NCBI GenBank assembly: GCA_003021655.1
Contig: PXRP01000016.1
Location: 1-64,000, forward strand
Source of the DNA: Halobacteriales archaeon QS_4_69_31
GTDB lineage: Archaea; Halobacteriota; Halobacteria; Halobacteriales; Haloarculaceae
DNA length: 64,000 nucleotides
Reading direction: 5' to 3'
Below are positions 49,531-58,404 of the stretch, one piece after another. The notes beneath the pieces were generated by a model that made no database searches, had not been told where the DNA came from, and was given only the letters and a program-made list of their open reading frames with translations. Every line of letters begins with the position of its first letter. Positions within the stretch are counted from its first letter, which is position 1. The position numbers and the translations under genes are program-made.

Positions 49531-50060
49531 GATGAGAGACCTGTGTTGTGTGGCTGGTCGTCCCCGTCGAGCGCGTCATCGACGCGCTCTTCGAGGATCT
49601 CATCTGGATTGTCCGGCTGATGTGGCCGCTTTGGTCGTGGTTTCGCGTACGAGAGACCAAGCTTTCGGAGGAATGTTCCGAGGTAATTCGGGCTATAGGA
49701 GACACCGAATTCCTCTTGGTGTAACTGCTGAATCTCCTGTGATTTCCAGGGTTGATCCTCTCGAAGCATCTCAACCAGCTCATCTTGTTCGTCTTCGTCG
49801 AGTTTCGGGGGCCGGCCGCCCCCGAAACTCGGCATAAGGCCTTCGAGACCGCCGTCATTCCAGGCTTCGACCCAGCGACCGCCGGTTGTTGCGGATACAC
49901 CTTCACGATCAGCAACTTCCGGAAGCGAATTACCTCGGTAAAGGTTCTTCAGGAAACCTAGACGCCGACGCCGGTGCTTGTCCTCGGCCTCACGAAGCAA
50001 CTCATCGATCTCGTTTTTAGAGAGATGATGCTTAATCTCTTTCCGACATGAACGTTCCAT
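49500..50060 (-). mobile_element. Truncated IS630-family transposase (N-terminal half)
   Basis: About 170 residues of an IS630/Tc1-like transposase remain: helix-turn-helix (NSLPEVADREGVSATTGGRW), linker (FGGGRPPKLDEDEQDELVEM) and a second HTH (EIQQLHQEEFGVSYSPNYLG). The DDE catalytic half is gone: family similarity ends at GDDQPHN (about 49545) and the frame continues into the reverse of the surface-protein 3' end. It lies on the minus strand, like the fragment at the left end of the island. Confidence 0.88.
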
Positions 50061-50186
50061 TACCTAACTGTGTCTCTTAGGTCACAAAAGATTTCGTACT
50101 CATTACGGGTCGCCCGCACGACACCGCAACGTAGTGAGGAGCGCAGCGAGCGCGTGACCCGAGCCCAGCGAGGGCCACGTCCGCTC

Positions 50187-50335
50187 GAACGGCGACCGCA
50201 GGGAGCCGTGAGAGGCCCGGGACCGGAGCGCCGGGAGAGCCTCGCTCTCCCGAGCAATCGGCGGCTTCGCCGCCGATGACGACCGGGGGCTTTCACGCTG
50301 TTGGTGATGCTGTTCTCACCTGACTCGCTACACTC
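50187..50335 (+). repeat. Dispersed stem-loop element, copy C
   Basis: GAACGGC (50187-50193) and GCCGTGAG (50205-50212) are followed, after an extra GC-rich hairpin region (CTCGCTCTCCCGAG, GGCGGCTTCGCCGCC), by GGGGCTTTCACGCTGT (50286-50301). The run from 50286 to 50335 is nearly the same as copy D (three mismatches in about 48 nt). GGGG lies 106 nt before the GTG start of the next gene. The stem spacing is longer than in copies A and B. Confidence 0.7.
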
Positions 50336-50391
50336 AACACCATCCGACCGCCCGACCCGGAGCTTTTGGTTGCCCACGCCTCACTGGGAGT

Positions 50392-51372
50392 GTGCAGGAG
50401 TTCGCGTTCGAACTCGCGCTGTGTGCCCACCTGGAGCGCGAGCGGCCGGACCGGCTGTACGCCCGCCAGCTCGGCGGCGGCATCGAGAGCCGTCGCGTCG
50501 TCGACGTCGTCGCGCTCTCGCCCGGCCCCGAGTTCGACCGGCGGGCGGCGGTCACCGACGAGACGATCCCCCCGCTGGCGGTCGAGAGCGACGTGGGACC
50601 GGGGACGGCACGCCGGCCCGCGGTGGCGTTCGACTGCCACCCCGAGCGCGCCCGCGCGGTCGCCGAGCGCGCCGTCGAGGTGGGCTTTTTCGAGCGCGAC
50701 CGCCGGGACGGCCACACCGTCGTCCGGCAGGCGACCCGCTACCCCGACTGGGTCGGCTCGCTCGTCGCCGTCGAGAACAAGCCCGACCTCGACCGGCCGG
50801 GCGACCTGCGCGACCAGTTGCGGACCGACGTCTCCCTGGGGCTGTTCGACGCCGTCGTCCTCTGTACCGCGACGTACGTGACGGGCGCCCACCTGAACAG
50901 GCTCCCCGAGGCGGTGGGGGTCTGGCGGTTCGACCCCGAGAGCGGCGAGCGCGAGGTGGTGCGCGAACCCGCCCAACTGGCGGTCGAGGAACCGGGGGTC
51001 GAACTGCTCGACCGCGAAGCCGGCCGGACGCGGGTCGCGCCGGTCACGGCCGCCGAGAAACGCCGGGCACGCCGGCGGGTCGCCGAGCGCGCCTACGGCA
51101 AGGGCTGGCGGACGTACGAGTTACCGGGGTGTGCCCGCTGTGTCCCGGACGACCCCGACGCACCCGACCCCGAGGCGGGGCTGCCGCGGTGTACGTACCA
51201 CGACGGGCTGGTCCGCCCGTCGACGGCGTGCGGACCGGAGTGTGCGGGGTACGACCCCGCCGAGTCACCCGACCTCGACCGCGCGGCCCTGCGGGCACGC
51301 CGGGGGCCCTGGCGGCCCGACCCCGAGGGGGTGGCGCGCCGCCAGGCCGGCCTCGACCGGTTCGGGGAGTGA
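50392..51372 (+). CDS. DUF5787 family haloarchaeal protein
   Basis: A 326-aa protein from a GTG start. MQEFAFELALCAHLERERPD and the ARQLGGGI stretch open it; SLVAVENKPDLDRPGDLRDQ then LRTDVSLGLFDAVVLCTATY resembles a restriction-endonuclease-like core (ENK with an upstream acid), and a C-terminal Cys cluster (GCARCVPD...RCTYHD...CGPEC) could bind zinc. I recall this as DUF5787. Nuclease activity is only a suggestion from the ENK motif. Copy C of the stem-loop element is upstream. Confidence 0.75.
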   Translation: MQEFAFELALCAHLERERPDRLYARQLGGGIESRRVVDVVALSPGPEFDRRAAVTDETIPPLAVESDVGPGTARRPAVAFDCHPERARAVAERAVEVGFFERDRRDGHTVVRQATRYPDWVGSLVAVENKPDLDRPGDLRDQLRTDVSLGLFDAVVLCTATYVTGAHLNRLPEAVGVWRFDPESGEREVVREPAQLAVEEPGVELLDREAGRTRVAPVTAAEKRRARRRVAERAYGKGWRTYELPGCARCVPDDPDAPDPEAGLPRCTYHDGLVRPSTACGPECAGYDPAESPDLDRAALRARRGPWRPDPEGVARRQAGLDRFGE

Positions 51373-51591
51373 TCACTCCGCCGACTCGTCGGCGGCCCGC
51401 CCGCGGAGGCAGCGGTTGCCGCCGACGTAGACCAGCGTGAACACGAGGACGAACATCGCTGTCTCTACCGGGTCCACGACCCCGTCGAGGACGACCTGGA
51501 CCGCGACGTAGGCCAACGCCGAGACCGCGGCGACGGCCGCCGTCGCGAGGACCGGCCGCTCTCGCAGGATGTCGTCGGCTTCCATGTCCAT
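51373..51591 (-). CDS. Small two-helix membrane protein
   Basis: A 72-aa protein, MDMEADDILRERPVLATAAV then helices VLATAAVAAVSALAYVAVQV and TAMFVLVFTLVYVGGNRCL. The stop codon directly abuts the stop codon of the convergent DUF5787 gene. No function assignable; the pattern is common in haloarchaea. Confidence 0.65.
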   Translation of the reverse strand: MDMEADDILRERPVLATAAVAAVSALAYVAVQVVLDGVVDPVETAMFVLVFTLVYVGGNRCLRGRAADESAE

Positions 51592-51633
51592 GACCCACGC
51601 CAGGGACTCCAGTGGCTAGCACCTGCGGGCGGG

Positions 51634-51996
51634 TCACGCCTCGGCGGCGTAGGCTTCGAGCGTCTCCAGGGGGACGTCGTCGAGGACGGCGGCGTTGGTC
51701 GCTTCGAGAACGACCGGCGGCGCCGTCCCGGCTTCGTGGGCCTCGACCCACCGGCCGACACAGAGACACCACCGGTCGCCCGGTTCCAGGCCCGGGAAGC
51801 CCAGGTCGGGCCGGGGCGTCGAGAGGTCGTTGCCCTGCGCCCGGGTGAACGCGAGAAACTCCTCGGTCATCACCGCACAGAGGTGGTGACGGCCCACGTC
51901 GCCCGGGACCGCCTCGCAGTAGCCCGACCGCTCGTAGCCGGTCGTCGGGTCCGTCGAACAGGGCCGCAACGGCTCGCCGAGTACGTTCTCGTCCAC
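51634..51996 (-). CDS. DUF2237 family protein
   Basis: A 120-aa protein: VLGEPLRPCSTDPTTGYERS, DVGRHHLCAVMTEEFLAFTR, GNDLSTPRPDLGFPGLEPGD, RWCLCVGRWVEAHEAGTAPP. This is the highly conserved DUF2237 signature found in bacteria and haloarchaea; the invariant Cys/His/Asp residues suggest a small enzyme or metal protein, but the role is not known. Length is normal. The start lies 30 bp before the MBL hydrolase stop on the same strand. Confidence 0.93.
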   Translation of the reverse strand: MDENVLGEPLRPCSTDPTTGYERSGYCEAVPGDVGRHHLCAVMTEEFLAFTRAQGNDLSTPRPDLGFPGLEPGDRWCLCVGRWVEAHEAGTAPPVVLEATNAAVLDDVPLETLEAYAAEA

Positions 51997-52026
51997 AGCC
52001 GAAGTAGGGCGACCGCCGACAAAAGC

Positions 52027-52851
52027 CTACAGGTCGTAGCGTTCGCCGTCGACGGCCAGCGGCTCGACGAACGCCTCGCCGGCGTCCAGAAAGTGCGAGA
52101 CGTGGACGACCCGGGTCCGGTCGGCCGCCAGGTCAGCGCCGAACTCGACCGCGCCCTCGATAGTCATGTGTTTGGTGCCGAAGGTGCGGGCCACGCCGTC
52201 GGCGTCGTGGTGGGCGCCCCCCTTCGGGTGGTACTCGCAGTGGGCGGCGGTGACGATGCCGTCGGCGAGACAAAGGTCCGGGTCCGCCAGGGCCGCCCGC
52301 GAGTCGTCGGGGACGTCGTAGCTCGTGTCGCCCGAGACCGAGAGCTTCGCGCCGGTCACGGGGTCCTCGACGGCCAGCCCGTAACAGAGCAAGGGCGGGT
52401 GGTCGACGGGGACCAGCGTCACCTCGAAGCCGCAGGTCTCGAAGGGGTCGAACGGCGACCGGGGGTGGACCGAGACGGTGTCGAGGTAGTCGTAGCGCCG
52501 GCGGACGGTCTGGGCGACGCTCTCGCCGGTCTCAGGGTCGGTCTCGTCGCCGGCGAACACCGGCAGGTGGTCCAGCAGCCGGTAGGCGTGCCCCAGGCCG
52601 TCGAGGTGGTCGAAGTGGATGTGCGTGATGACGGCGGCGTCGGGCAGCGGGCAGTCGTGTGCGAGAAACTGCGAGCGCAGGTCGGGGCTGGTGTCGACCA
52701 GCAGCGACTCGCCGGTCCGTTCGTTGCGGACGTGGACCGAGAATCGGGACCGCTCGACGCCGCGGTCGACCGCGCGGGCGCAGGTCGCGCAGTCACAACC
52801 GGGCGTCGGCGTCCCCGTCGTGTCGCCGGTCCCCAGCAGGGTCACTTCCAT
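52027..52851 (-). CDS. PhnP-like metallo-beta-lactamase-fold hydrolase
   Basis: A 274-aa MBL hydrolase. LLGTGDTTGTPTPGCDCATC opens it (as in PhnP-type phosphodiesterases), the metal motif is THIHFDHLDGL, further ligands are in SGDTSYDVP and VSHFLDAG. PhnP cleaves cyclic phosphate diesters of phosphonate breakdown; here no phn genes are near, so the substrate is open. The ATG at 52851 fits (MEVTLLGTG). The next small gene lies 26 bp upstream on the same strand. Confidence 0.88.
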   Translation of the reverse strand: MEVTLLGTGDTTGTPTPGCDCATCARAVDRGVERSRFSVHVRNERTGESLLVDTSPDLRSQFLAHDCPLPDAAVITHIHFDHLDGLGHAYRLLDHLPVFAGDETDPETGESVAQTVRRRYDYLDTVSVHPRSPFDPFETCGFEVTLVPVDHPPLLCYGLAVEDPVTGAKLSVSGDTSYDVPDDSRAALADPDLCLADGIVTAAHCEYHPKGGAHHDADGVARTFGTKHMTIEGAVEFGADLAADRTRVVHVSHFLDAGEAFVEPLAVDGERYDL

Positions 52852-52877
52852 CGCCGACACCGAGGGAACGGACGGGC

Positions 52878-53042
52878 CTAAAAGGTGTGGTCGGGGACGG
52901 CGCGGTGACGCCGCCCGAAGCAGGCGGCGGCCCGTGGTCCGGTGTCGGTCGGTCCCCCGGGTTCGCCGCCGAGACAGCCGGCGGCCAGCGTCGCGGTCGC
53001 TCCGGCGAGGGTCTGCAGGTACCGCCGCCGTTCGCTGTCCAT
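52878..53042 (-). pseudogene. Truncated Tat lipoprotein N-terminus
   Basis: A 54-codon frame: MDSERRRYLQTLAGATATLA then lipobox AAGCLGGEPGG and about 25 further residues (TDTGPRAAACFGRRHRAVPD). The signal peptide with lipobox is convincing, but the mature part is too short and Arg/Pro-rich to be a normal haloarchaeal lipoprotein, so the gene probably lost its 3' part. A genuine micro-lipoprotein cannot be excluded. Confidence 0.45.
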
Positions 53043-53194
53043 GTTCGAGGGCTCGCCTGTGTGGGTCAAGTACCTTCAGAAGGCTCAAACGCGCCTTTGA
53101 TCCTCGCGGGCGGCGTCGCTGTCGTCGGTAGCAGTCCGTTCCGGGAGCCGGGACCCGCCGCCGTGGTTATAGGGGTGGCCCGTCAAGCGGTCGT

Positions 53195-53425
53195 ATGGAC
53201 CGCGTTCGAACTGCGCTCGGCAACTTCGCGCTGAACTTCCTGCTCGGGTACGTCGTGGGGAGCCTGCTCGGCGACCGCGGGACCGGCGTTCGCGTCGGCG
53301 CCGCGCTCGGGGCCGTCGGCGGCGTCGTGGGCTGGCGCCTCGCCGGACGGGCCGCGGGCACGCCCGCCCTCGAGAGTCGCGACCCGGTCGAGATAGAGAT
53401 CGAAGAGCCGACCGAACAGGGGTGA
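53195..53425 (+). CDS. Small membrane protein, Gly-rich helices
   Basis: A 76-aa protein, MDRVRTALGNFALNFLLGYV then a Gly/Ala/Leu-rich stretch (GVRVGAALGAVGGVVGWRLA) that can form two close helices with glycine-zipper spacing, and an acidic tail (VEIEIEEP). The stop is four bases before the convergent trpS stop. Function unknown. Confidence 0.6.
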   Translation: MDRVRTALGNFALNFLLGYVVGSLLGDRGTGVRVGAALGAVGGVVGWRLAGRAAGTPALESRDPVEIEIEEPTEQG

Positions 53426-53428
53426 GCG

Positions 53429-55105
53429 TCACGCGCGCCTGTCGGCGGCGTCGAAATCGATATCGAGTTCGTCGAGGCGGTCGGCCCACTCCGCGCGTTT
53501 CTCCCGGTGGTCCTCGAGGAACTCGGCCATGAGTTCGGCGGCCTGTTCCTTGCACCCGCCACAGAGGCGGTCGCCGCCGACACACTCCTCGTAGACCTCG
53601 GTGGCGAACTCGTCGTCGTCGCCCGCCAGCAGGTAGGCGTACAGTTCGTAGACGGGACACTCGTCGGCTTTCCCGCCGAGTTCGCGCTGTTTCTCGGCGG
53701 TTTCGCGGCCGCCGGTCGTCGCCGCCGACACCTTCTCGTAGCCCTCCTGGGGGTCGTCGAGCAGGGAGATGTGCGAGGCCGGGACCGACGAGGACATCTT
53801 CCCGCCGGTGAGACCGGTCATGAAGCGGTGGTAGAGAGACGACGGCGGGTAGAAGCCGTAGCCGCCGTGGTCGGTCTCGACCTCGCGGGCGAGCCGTTGG
53901 GCGGCCTCGCGGTCCATCTCGAAGGCGTCGACGTGTTCGTCGTAGACGCGCTTCTCGCCGTCGACGGCCTCGACCAGCGCCTCGAAGGCCTCGTCGGTGG
54001 CGTTGCGGTCCAGAAACCGCACGCGGGGCCGGAGCGGCTCCTTCCCGGCCTCCCGGAGCATCGTCACCGTCGAGTCGATGGTCGTCGCCTCGGCGTTGGT
54101 TCCGTCGGGGTCCCGCTGGTTCTCCAGGTAGGTCGCGGCGTCGCTACACCGGACCGTCTCGTCGGGGTGGCGCTCCGAGAGCGTCTCGTAGGCCCCGGCC
54201 AGCAGCGCCTGCTCGGCGGCGTCGGCCTCGAAACTCGCGTAGGCCTCGGTGACGCCGAAGTAGCGCGTCCGCGCGGCGAGGTCCCGCGTGAGCCTGACGT
54301 GGGGGTCCTGGTCGGGACCGACCGGGATCACCGTTGGCTTGGGTTCGTCGAGCTGGGGATAGAGGATGTCCGCGGCCTGGGTCACGACCGACTGCATGTG
54401 CGAGATGTCGGTCTCGCCGCCGAAGTCGTAGATGGCCTGGAACTCCGAGTAGTTGGCCTCGATGCCGAGTTCGAACGCTAGGTCCTGAACCTCGCGGTTG
54501 TCCGACTGGCGGTAGAGTTCCCCCTCCTCGGGGTCGAATCCCAGCGCGAGCAGCGAGAGGACGTAGTCGCGGGCGTGGGTGTCGATCTCCTCCCAGGTCT
54601 TTCCGCGGGCGCTGTGGGCCTCCAGGTCCGCGATGAGGCCGTAGGCGTCCCCGCCCTGGCGCTGGTGCCAGATGATCTCGTCGAAGACGAGTTTGTGGCC
54701 GATGTGGGGGTCGCCGGTGGGCATGAACCCCGACAGCGCGGCGAACGGGTCACCCTCGCGCATGGCGCGGGCCACGGGACGGTAGTCGCGGTGGCCGAAG
54801 ATGACCCCGCGGCGCATCAGGTAGTGGGGGTTGGGCACGTCCGGCAGGACGTCCTCGAACTCCTCGATGCCGAACTCCTCGAAGAGGGTCCGGTAGTCCG
54901 AAACGGTCGCCGACCCCCACGGGTCGAGCGCCACGTCGTCGGCGCCGGACGCCTCGGTCCCGCCGTCCGCGGTCAGGGTCGGGTCGCCGGGCCGGCCGCC
55001 GGCCGATCCCTCTGGCCGGTCGCCGTGCTCGTCCGCAGCGTCGGCGGACGGTCCGTGACCGTCGTCGGTCGGTTCGTCGGTCGGTGTCGGTGTGTCGCGT
55101 GTCAT
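53429..55105 (-). CDS. trpS: Tryptophan--tRNA ligase
   Basis: A 558-aa class I synthetase. HIGH motif PHIGH (about 134-138), KMSKS-type motif GGKMSSSVPAS, and TrpRS-specific PVGPDQDPHVRLTRDLAART. The first 60 residues are an acidic Asp/Thr/Gly tail not needed for the fold; haloarchaeal TrpRS often has one. A C-terminal Cys pair (CVGGDRLCGGCKEQ) is the archaeal extension. It is separated from the endA gene by two plus-strand genes here. Confidence 0.96.
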   Translation of the reverse strand: MTRDTPTPTDEPTDDGHGPSADAADEHGDRPEGSAGGRPGDPTLTADGGTEASGADDVALDPWGSATVSDYRTLFEEFGIEEFEDVLPDVPNPHYLMRRGVIFGHRDYRPVARAMREGDPFAALSGFMPTGDPHIGHKLVFDEIIWHQRQGGDAYGLIADLEAHSARGKTWEEIDTHARDYVLSLLALGFDPEEGELYRQSDNREVQDLAFELGIEANYSEFQAIYDFGGETDISHMQSVVTQAADILYPQLDEPKPTVIPVGPDQDPHVRLTRDLAARTRYFGVTEAYASFEADAAEQALLAGAYETLSERHPDETVRCSDAATYLENQRDPDGTNAEATTIDSTVTMLREAGKEPLRPRVRFLDRNATDEAFEALVEAVDGEKRVYDEHVDAFEMDREAAQRLAREVETDHGGYGFYPPSSLYHRFMTGLTGGKMSSSVPASHISLLDDPQEGYEKVSAATTGGRETAEKQRELGGKADECPVYELYAYLLAGDDDEFATEVYEECVGGDRLCGGCKEQAAELMAEFLEDHREKRAEWADRLDELDIDFDAADRRA

Positions 55106-55560
55106 CGGTCCAGTGGAAAGTCGTCCGAACGCCCGTACGCCGAAAAAGCGGAGTGAGCACGGCGGCCCGCGACCGGCCTCAGAAACCGGCCGGGGTCGCC
55201 GTACTGTCCGCTCCCGAGTCCTGCGGACGCCAGCGCCACCCGTGCCCGGAAGCGGACCTCATGTATCCACGTATCCGCCAGGGAGGGCTTAACTGTTTCC
55301 GATCGGTCCACGACGACCGCTCTCTCGTTCCTGGCCTCCGGTCCGCCGGCACGACCACCGCGCCGTCCCGCCCGTCGTTATCTTCGTCTGACACAAAATT
55401 CAAATACCGCGCGTCCGATATTGTAAGTGAAGAGTAAACTAAATCTAAATAATAACTTTTATCCGGGAGCACCAGCTATCCATCGAAGCCGGAAAGGAGC
55501 CACGTTCCGGCCGATACGGCCCGGGAGCACCGTTCGACGACCAGCCACTGGTACGACAAA
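55106..55560. other. 455-bp intergenic region with AT-rich segment
   Basis: Two parts: 55106-55380 is GC-rich spacer upstream of trpS, and 55385-55480 is AT-rich (AAAATTCAAATACC, GTAAACTAAATCTAAATAATAACTTTTATCC), which must hold the promoter of the plus-strand gene at 55561 with an untranslated leader of up to 80 nt. I see no RNA gene or reading frame here. Confidence 0.5.
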
Positions 55561-56268
55561 ATGACAGGAATAATAACGTTCGATACGGCGACCGGCGACG
55601 ACAGAACGGACGACGACGCGGACGGCGAGTCGACGCGAGCAGTCACCGATGGCGGCACGGTCCCCGACGGCGGGTCGGCCCGCCAGTCAGTCACGGACCC
55701 CGTGGCAGTGCGGTCCCGCCCGGGCGTCGAGGCGACCGAGCGGACCTTCGTCCACGACGAGCGCGACCACTGCGAGGCCGGGGCGGCCGGGCGGGCCATC
55801 GTCGGCGTCACCGACGAGGACGGCGCGGTGCTGCTGTGGGTCCACCGCGAGCGCGGCCACGCCATCTTGCCCAACGTCACAGTCGCGCCCGGCGCGGACT
55901 GGGCGGTGGCCGCACGCGACGACGTCGCGGAGACGGCCGGGCTCGCGGTCGACCTCGACGGCGTCGAGCGCGTGCGCGCCGTCAACCACGAGGTCCCCGT
56001 CGACGCGGACGCCAGCGAGGGCGACCACCGCGGGAGCGATGCCCCGTCAGCCGGCGGGCCCACTCGCCAGCAGACCACTCACCGGCAGACCACCCATCAC
56101 GTCGTCTTCAGCGCGTCGCCGGCGGTCCCGGCGGTCCAACGGGACGGCCCGACGGTCGACACCTGTGACGACGAGTGGACGGCAGGCTGGTACGACGACC
56201 TGCCCGCCGACCCCGATGTCTACCGCGAGGCGAGCGTCCTCGACGACATCCGACTGTTCCTCGACTGA
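55561..56268 (+). CDS. Nudix-fold-like protein with degenerate Nudix box
   Basis: A 235-aa protein with an acidic, disordered N-terminal 65 residues. From about 70 the wording GRAIVGVTDEDGAVLLWVHR, HAILPNVTVAPGADWAVAAR and DDVAETAGLAVDLDGVERVR follows the Nudix beta-alpha-beta order, but the box GX5EX7REUXEEXGU lacks the E/E residues needed for Mg2+ (AARDDVAETAGL). It may be an inactive Nudix-type sensor or a haloarchaeal variant. The following methyltransferase is co-oriented 43 bp downstream. Confidence 0.6.
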   Translation: MTGIITFDTATGDDRTDDDADGESTRAVTDGGTVPDGGSARQSVTDPVAVRSRPGVEATERTFVHDERDHCEAGAAGRAIVGVTDEDGAVLLWVHRERGHAILPNVTVAPGADWAVAARDDVAETAGLAVDLDGVERVRAVNHEVPVDADASEGDHRGSDAPSAGGPTRQQTTHRQTTHHVVFSASPAVPAVQRDGPTVDTCDDEWTAGWYDDLPADPDVYREASVLDDIRLFLD

Positions 56269-56311
56269 CCCCTGTGAGGCATCGAACGACGGACACGCGG
56301 ACGACGACACC

Positions 56312-57019
56312 ATGACAGAGACCACCCGTTCCGACACCATCGACTGGCACAGCTACTGGGCGAACGCGGACGACGACGACCGCGAGGCCGCGACGCCGAG
56401 CACCCAGCACGCCGACGAGGTGCTCGCCGCCTTCGTCGCCGAGACCGGCGTCCCCGGCGCCGTCGCCGACGTGGGCTGTGGCACCGGCAACGTGACCTTC
56501 GAACTGGCCCGTCGCCACCCGGAGACGACCGTTGTCGGCTACGACGCCGCCGAGCCCGTCCTCGCGGAGAACCGCGGGCGGGCGCGCCGGGAGGGTCTCG
56601 ACAACGTCCGCTTCGAGCGGGCCGTCCTCCCCGATTTCGACCCCGGCCGCGAGTTCGACCTCGTCTTCTCGTATTTCACGCTCTGTTACGTCCGGGACGT
56701 CGAACGGGCGCTGCAGAACCTCTACGACGCCGTCGCGGCCGGCGGTCACCTCGTCTTCAACTACCAGAACCGCCTCGCGCGGGCCCACTGGCAGACGATG
56801 GCCGACGACCCCGACGAGTATCTCGGCGAAGAGTCGGCGTTCAAGCCCGACCGATTCGAGGAGCGTTTCCGTCTGTTGCTCAACGGCGAGAACCTCCTCT
56901 CGTACGAGGCCATCCACGACACGCTGGGCACCTGGCCACAGAGCGTCTGGTCTGTCGTCGACAGGCCCGACAAGCGATGGGCCTGGCGTCACTGGCCGCT
57001 CGTGTACGTGCCGAAATGA
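56312..57019 (+). CDS. Class I SAM-dependent methyltransferase
   Basis: A 235-aa methyltransferase: motif I VADVGCGTGNVTFELA, acid GYDAAEPVLAENR, motif IV EFDLVFSYFTLCYVRDVERA, then VAAGGHLVFNYQNRLARAHW. Resembles small-molecule or lipid methyltransferases. It follows the Nudix-like gene and may be co-transcribed; no further pathway context. The ATG at 56312 gives MTETTRSDTIDWHSYW. Convergent with endA. Confidence 0.85.
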   Translation: MTETTRSDTIDWHSYWANADDDDREAATPSTQHADEVLAAFVAETGVPGAVADVGCGTGNVTFELARRHPETTVVGYDAAEPVLAENRGRARREGLDNVRFERAVLPDFDPGREFDLVFSYFTLCYVRDVERALQNLYDAVAAGGHLVFNYQNRLARAHWQTMADDPDEYLGEESAFKPDRFEERFRLLLNGENLLSYEAIHDTLGTWPQSVWSVVDRPDKRWAWRHWPLVYVPK

Positions 57020-57047
57020 CCGCCGCGTCCCGAGAGTCGGGGGCGGC

Positions 57048-58130
57048 TTACGGCGTCAGCCGGCCGACCGAGAGCCACTCGACCCCGCCGTCGGTGTCGC
57101 CCGTCCGGTCCCCGTCTGCGCCGCCGTGTTGGTCCTCGTCCGCGTCGTCTGCCCCCTCGACCAGCGCGAAGACCATCTCCTTGCGGACGCCGTGGGCCAG
57201 GCGGACGTCGAGCGCCAGGTCTCGCGGGGCGAACGCGTGGCCGGCCGCGAGCACCCGGACGAGCCACTCCGAGTGGCCCAGGTCCGCGACCGACTCGACG
57301 CCGGCGTAGGTGCGGAAGTCGGCGCCGAATTTGAAGCCGGTTTTGGGGACGACGCCGCGCCCGCGCAGTGCCGTGTAGGCGCGCAGGCGGCGGTCGAACC
57401 GGTCGCCCTCCACCTCGCGGCCGCGTTCGACGACGGCCCCGGGGCCGCCCTCGACGGCGAGCGCCCCCCGGCGCGCGAGGTACGCCGCCTCGACGAGCGA
57501 GAGCTGGAGGACGTCACCGCCCTGCTCGTCGAGGCGCTGGCCGTAGAACCCCCGCTCGTAGAGGGACGCCGGCGGGCCCCAGCAGAAGACGCGGTCGGCG
57601 AGCAGGTCGCCCGCGACGCCGTCGGGGAGGGCGACCCCGCTCGACCCCGAGACGGTCGGCCGGTCGGTCTCCAGGTACGTTATCTCGCTCTCCTCGTCGA
57701 CGACGGCCACCACCACCTCGCCCAGGTCGGCGGCGGAGACGGGTTCGCGCTCGCCGACGACGGCGACCCGGTAGGCGACGTCGTCGTCCCACGGCCCCTT
57801 CCCGCGGGGGTAGACGACGAAGTCGACCGGGCCTGTGGTGTCCCGGTCGGCCACCCACCTCTCGCGGGCCGGCGAGAGGTAAAACCCCCTGTCCCGGAGG
57901 TCCTTGTAGACGAGGACGGCGGTCTCCGGGACGGCCGCGGAGGCCAGGAACGCCCGGAACCCCATGCCGTCGACGCTGTCGAGGTCGCCACGGTAGAGGA
58001 GGTGGGCGGCCTCGACCGGCGCGAGTGCCAGGTCGCCGCCGACGGGCCGGCCGTACCCCCGTGCGTCGTAGAACCGCTCGCGGGCGTCGCTACCGGCCCG
58101 CACGACCCCGTCGGTGAGCGTCGCGTCCAT
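57048..58130 (-). CDS. endA: tRNA-splicing endonuclease
   Basis: A 360-aa double-domain archaeal EndA (alpha2/epsilon2 type). The N-terminal half is the non-catalytic repeat (SVDGMGFRAFLASAAVPETA...YLSPARERWVA), the C-terminal half holds the catalytic triad region: FKFGADFRTYAG (Tyr), LGHSEWLVRVL (His) and VRLAHGVRKEMVF (Lys). It excises introns at bulge-helix-bulge motifs. A Gly/Asp-rich segment precedes the last strand VEWLSVGRLTP. Length is normal for haloarchaea. Confidence 0.95.
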   Translation of the reverse strand: MDATLTDGVVRAGSDARERFYDARGYGRPVGGDLALAPVEAAHLLYRGDLDSVDGMGFRAFLASAAVPETAVLVYKDLRDRGFYLSPARERWVADRDTTGPVDFVVYPRGKGPWDDDVAYRVAVVGEREPVSAADLGEVVVAVVDEESEITYLETDRPTVSGSSGVALPDGVAGDLLADRVFCWGPPASLYERGFYGQRLDEQGGDVLQLSLVEAAYLARRGALAVEGGPGAVVERGREVEGDRFDRRLRAYTALRGRGVVPKTGFKFGADFRTYAGVESVADLGHSEWLVRVLAAGHAFAPRDLALDVRLAHGVRKEMVFALVEGADDADEDQHGGADGDRTGDTDGGVEWLSVGRLTP

Positions 58131-58218
58131 ACGCCGTCCTCGCCCGCCTGCGGTGAAAGCACCTGCGATCCTCGCGTGGCGAACGTTTTTCCATTCCTCA
58201 CAACGAATCGACACGTGT

Positions 58219-58404
58219 ATGGCCCCCGAGTGGGAGACTGTCGAAATCACCGAGGAGGAGGTCCACCGCGACGACGACGAGATACGGATCCACAGGACGC
58301 CCCAGACGCTCCGTGAGGGTCAGCGCTCGCTATGGAACCGGGTCAGCGTAGCGAGAGCGGCGACTCCCAGGGCAACAGCCAGTCGACGAGTACGACGGCA
58401 CTGA
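58219..58404 (+). CDS. Short acidic protein of unknown function
   Basis: A 61-aa frame, MAPEWETVEITEEEVHRDDD, then EIRIHRTPQTLREGQRSLWN and a more basic end. The first 40 residues have a compact, coding-like haloarchaeal composition; the last 20 overlap the convergent gene and look less constrained. Promoter not evident. It may be the N-terminal part of a longer gene lost by rearrangement. Confidence 0.45.
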   Translation: MAPEWETVEITEEEVHRDDDEIRIHRTPQTLREGQRSLWNRVSVARAATPRATASRRVRRH

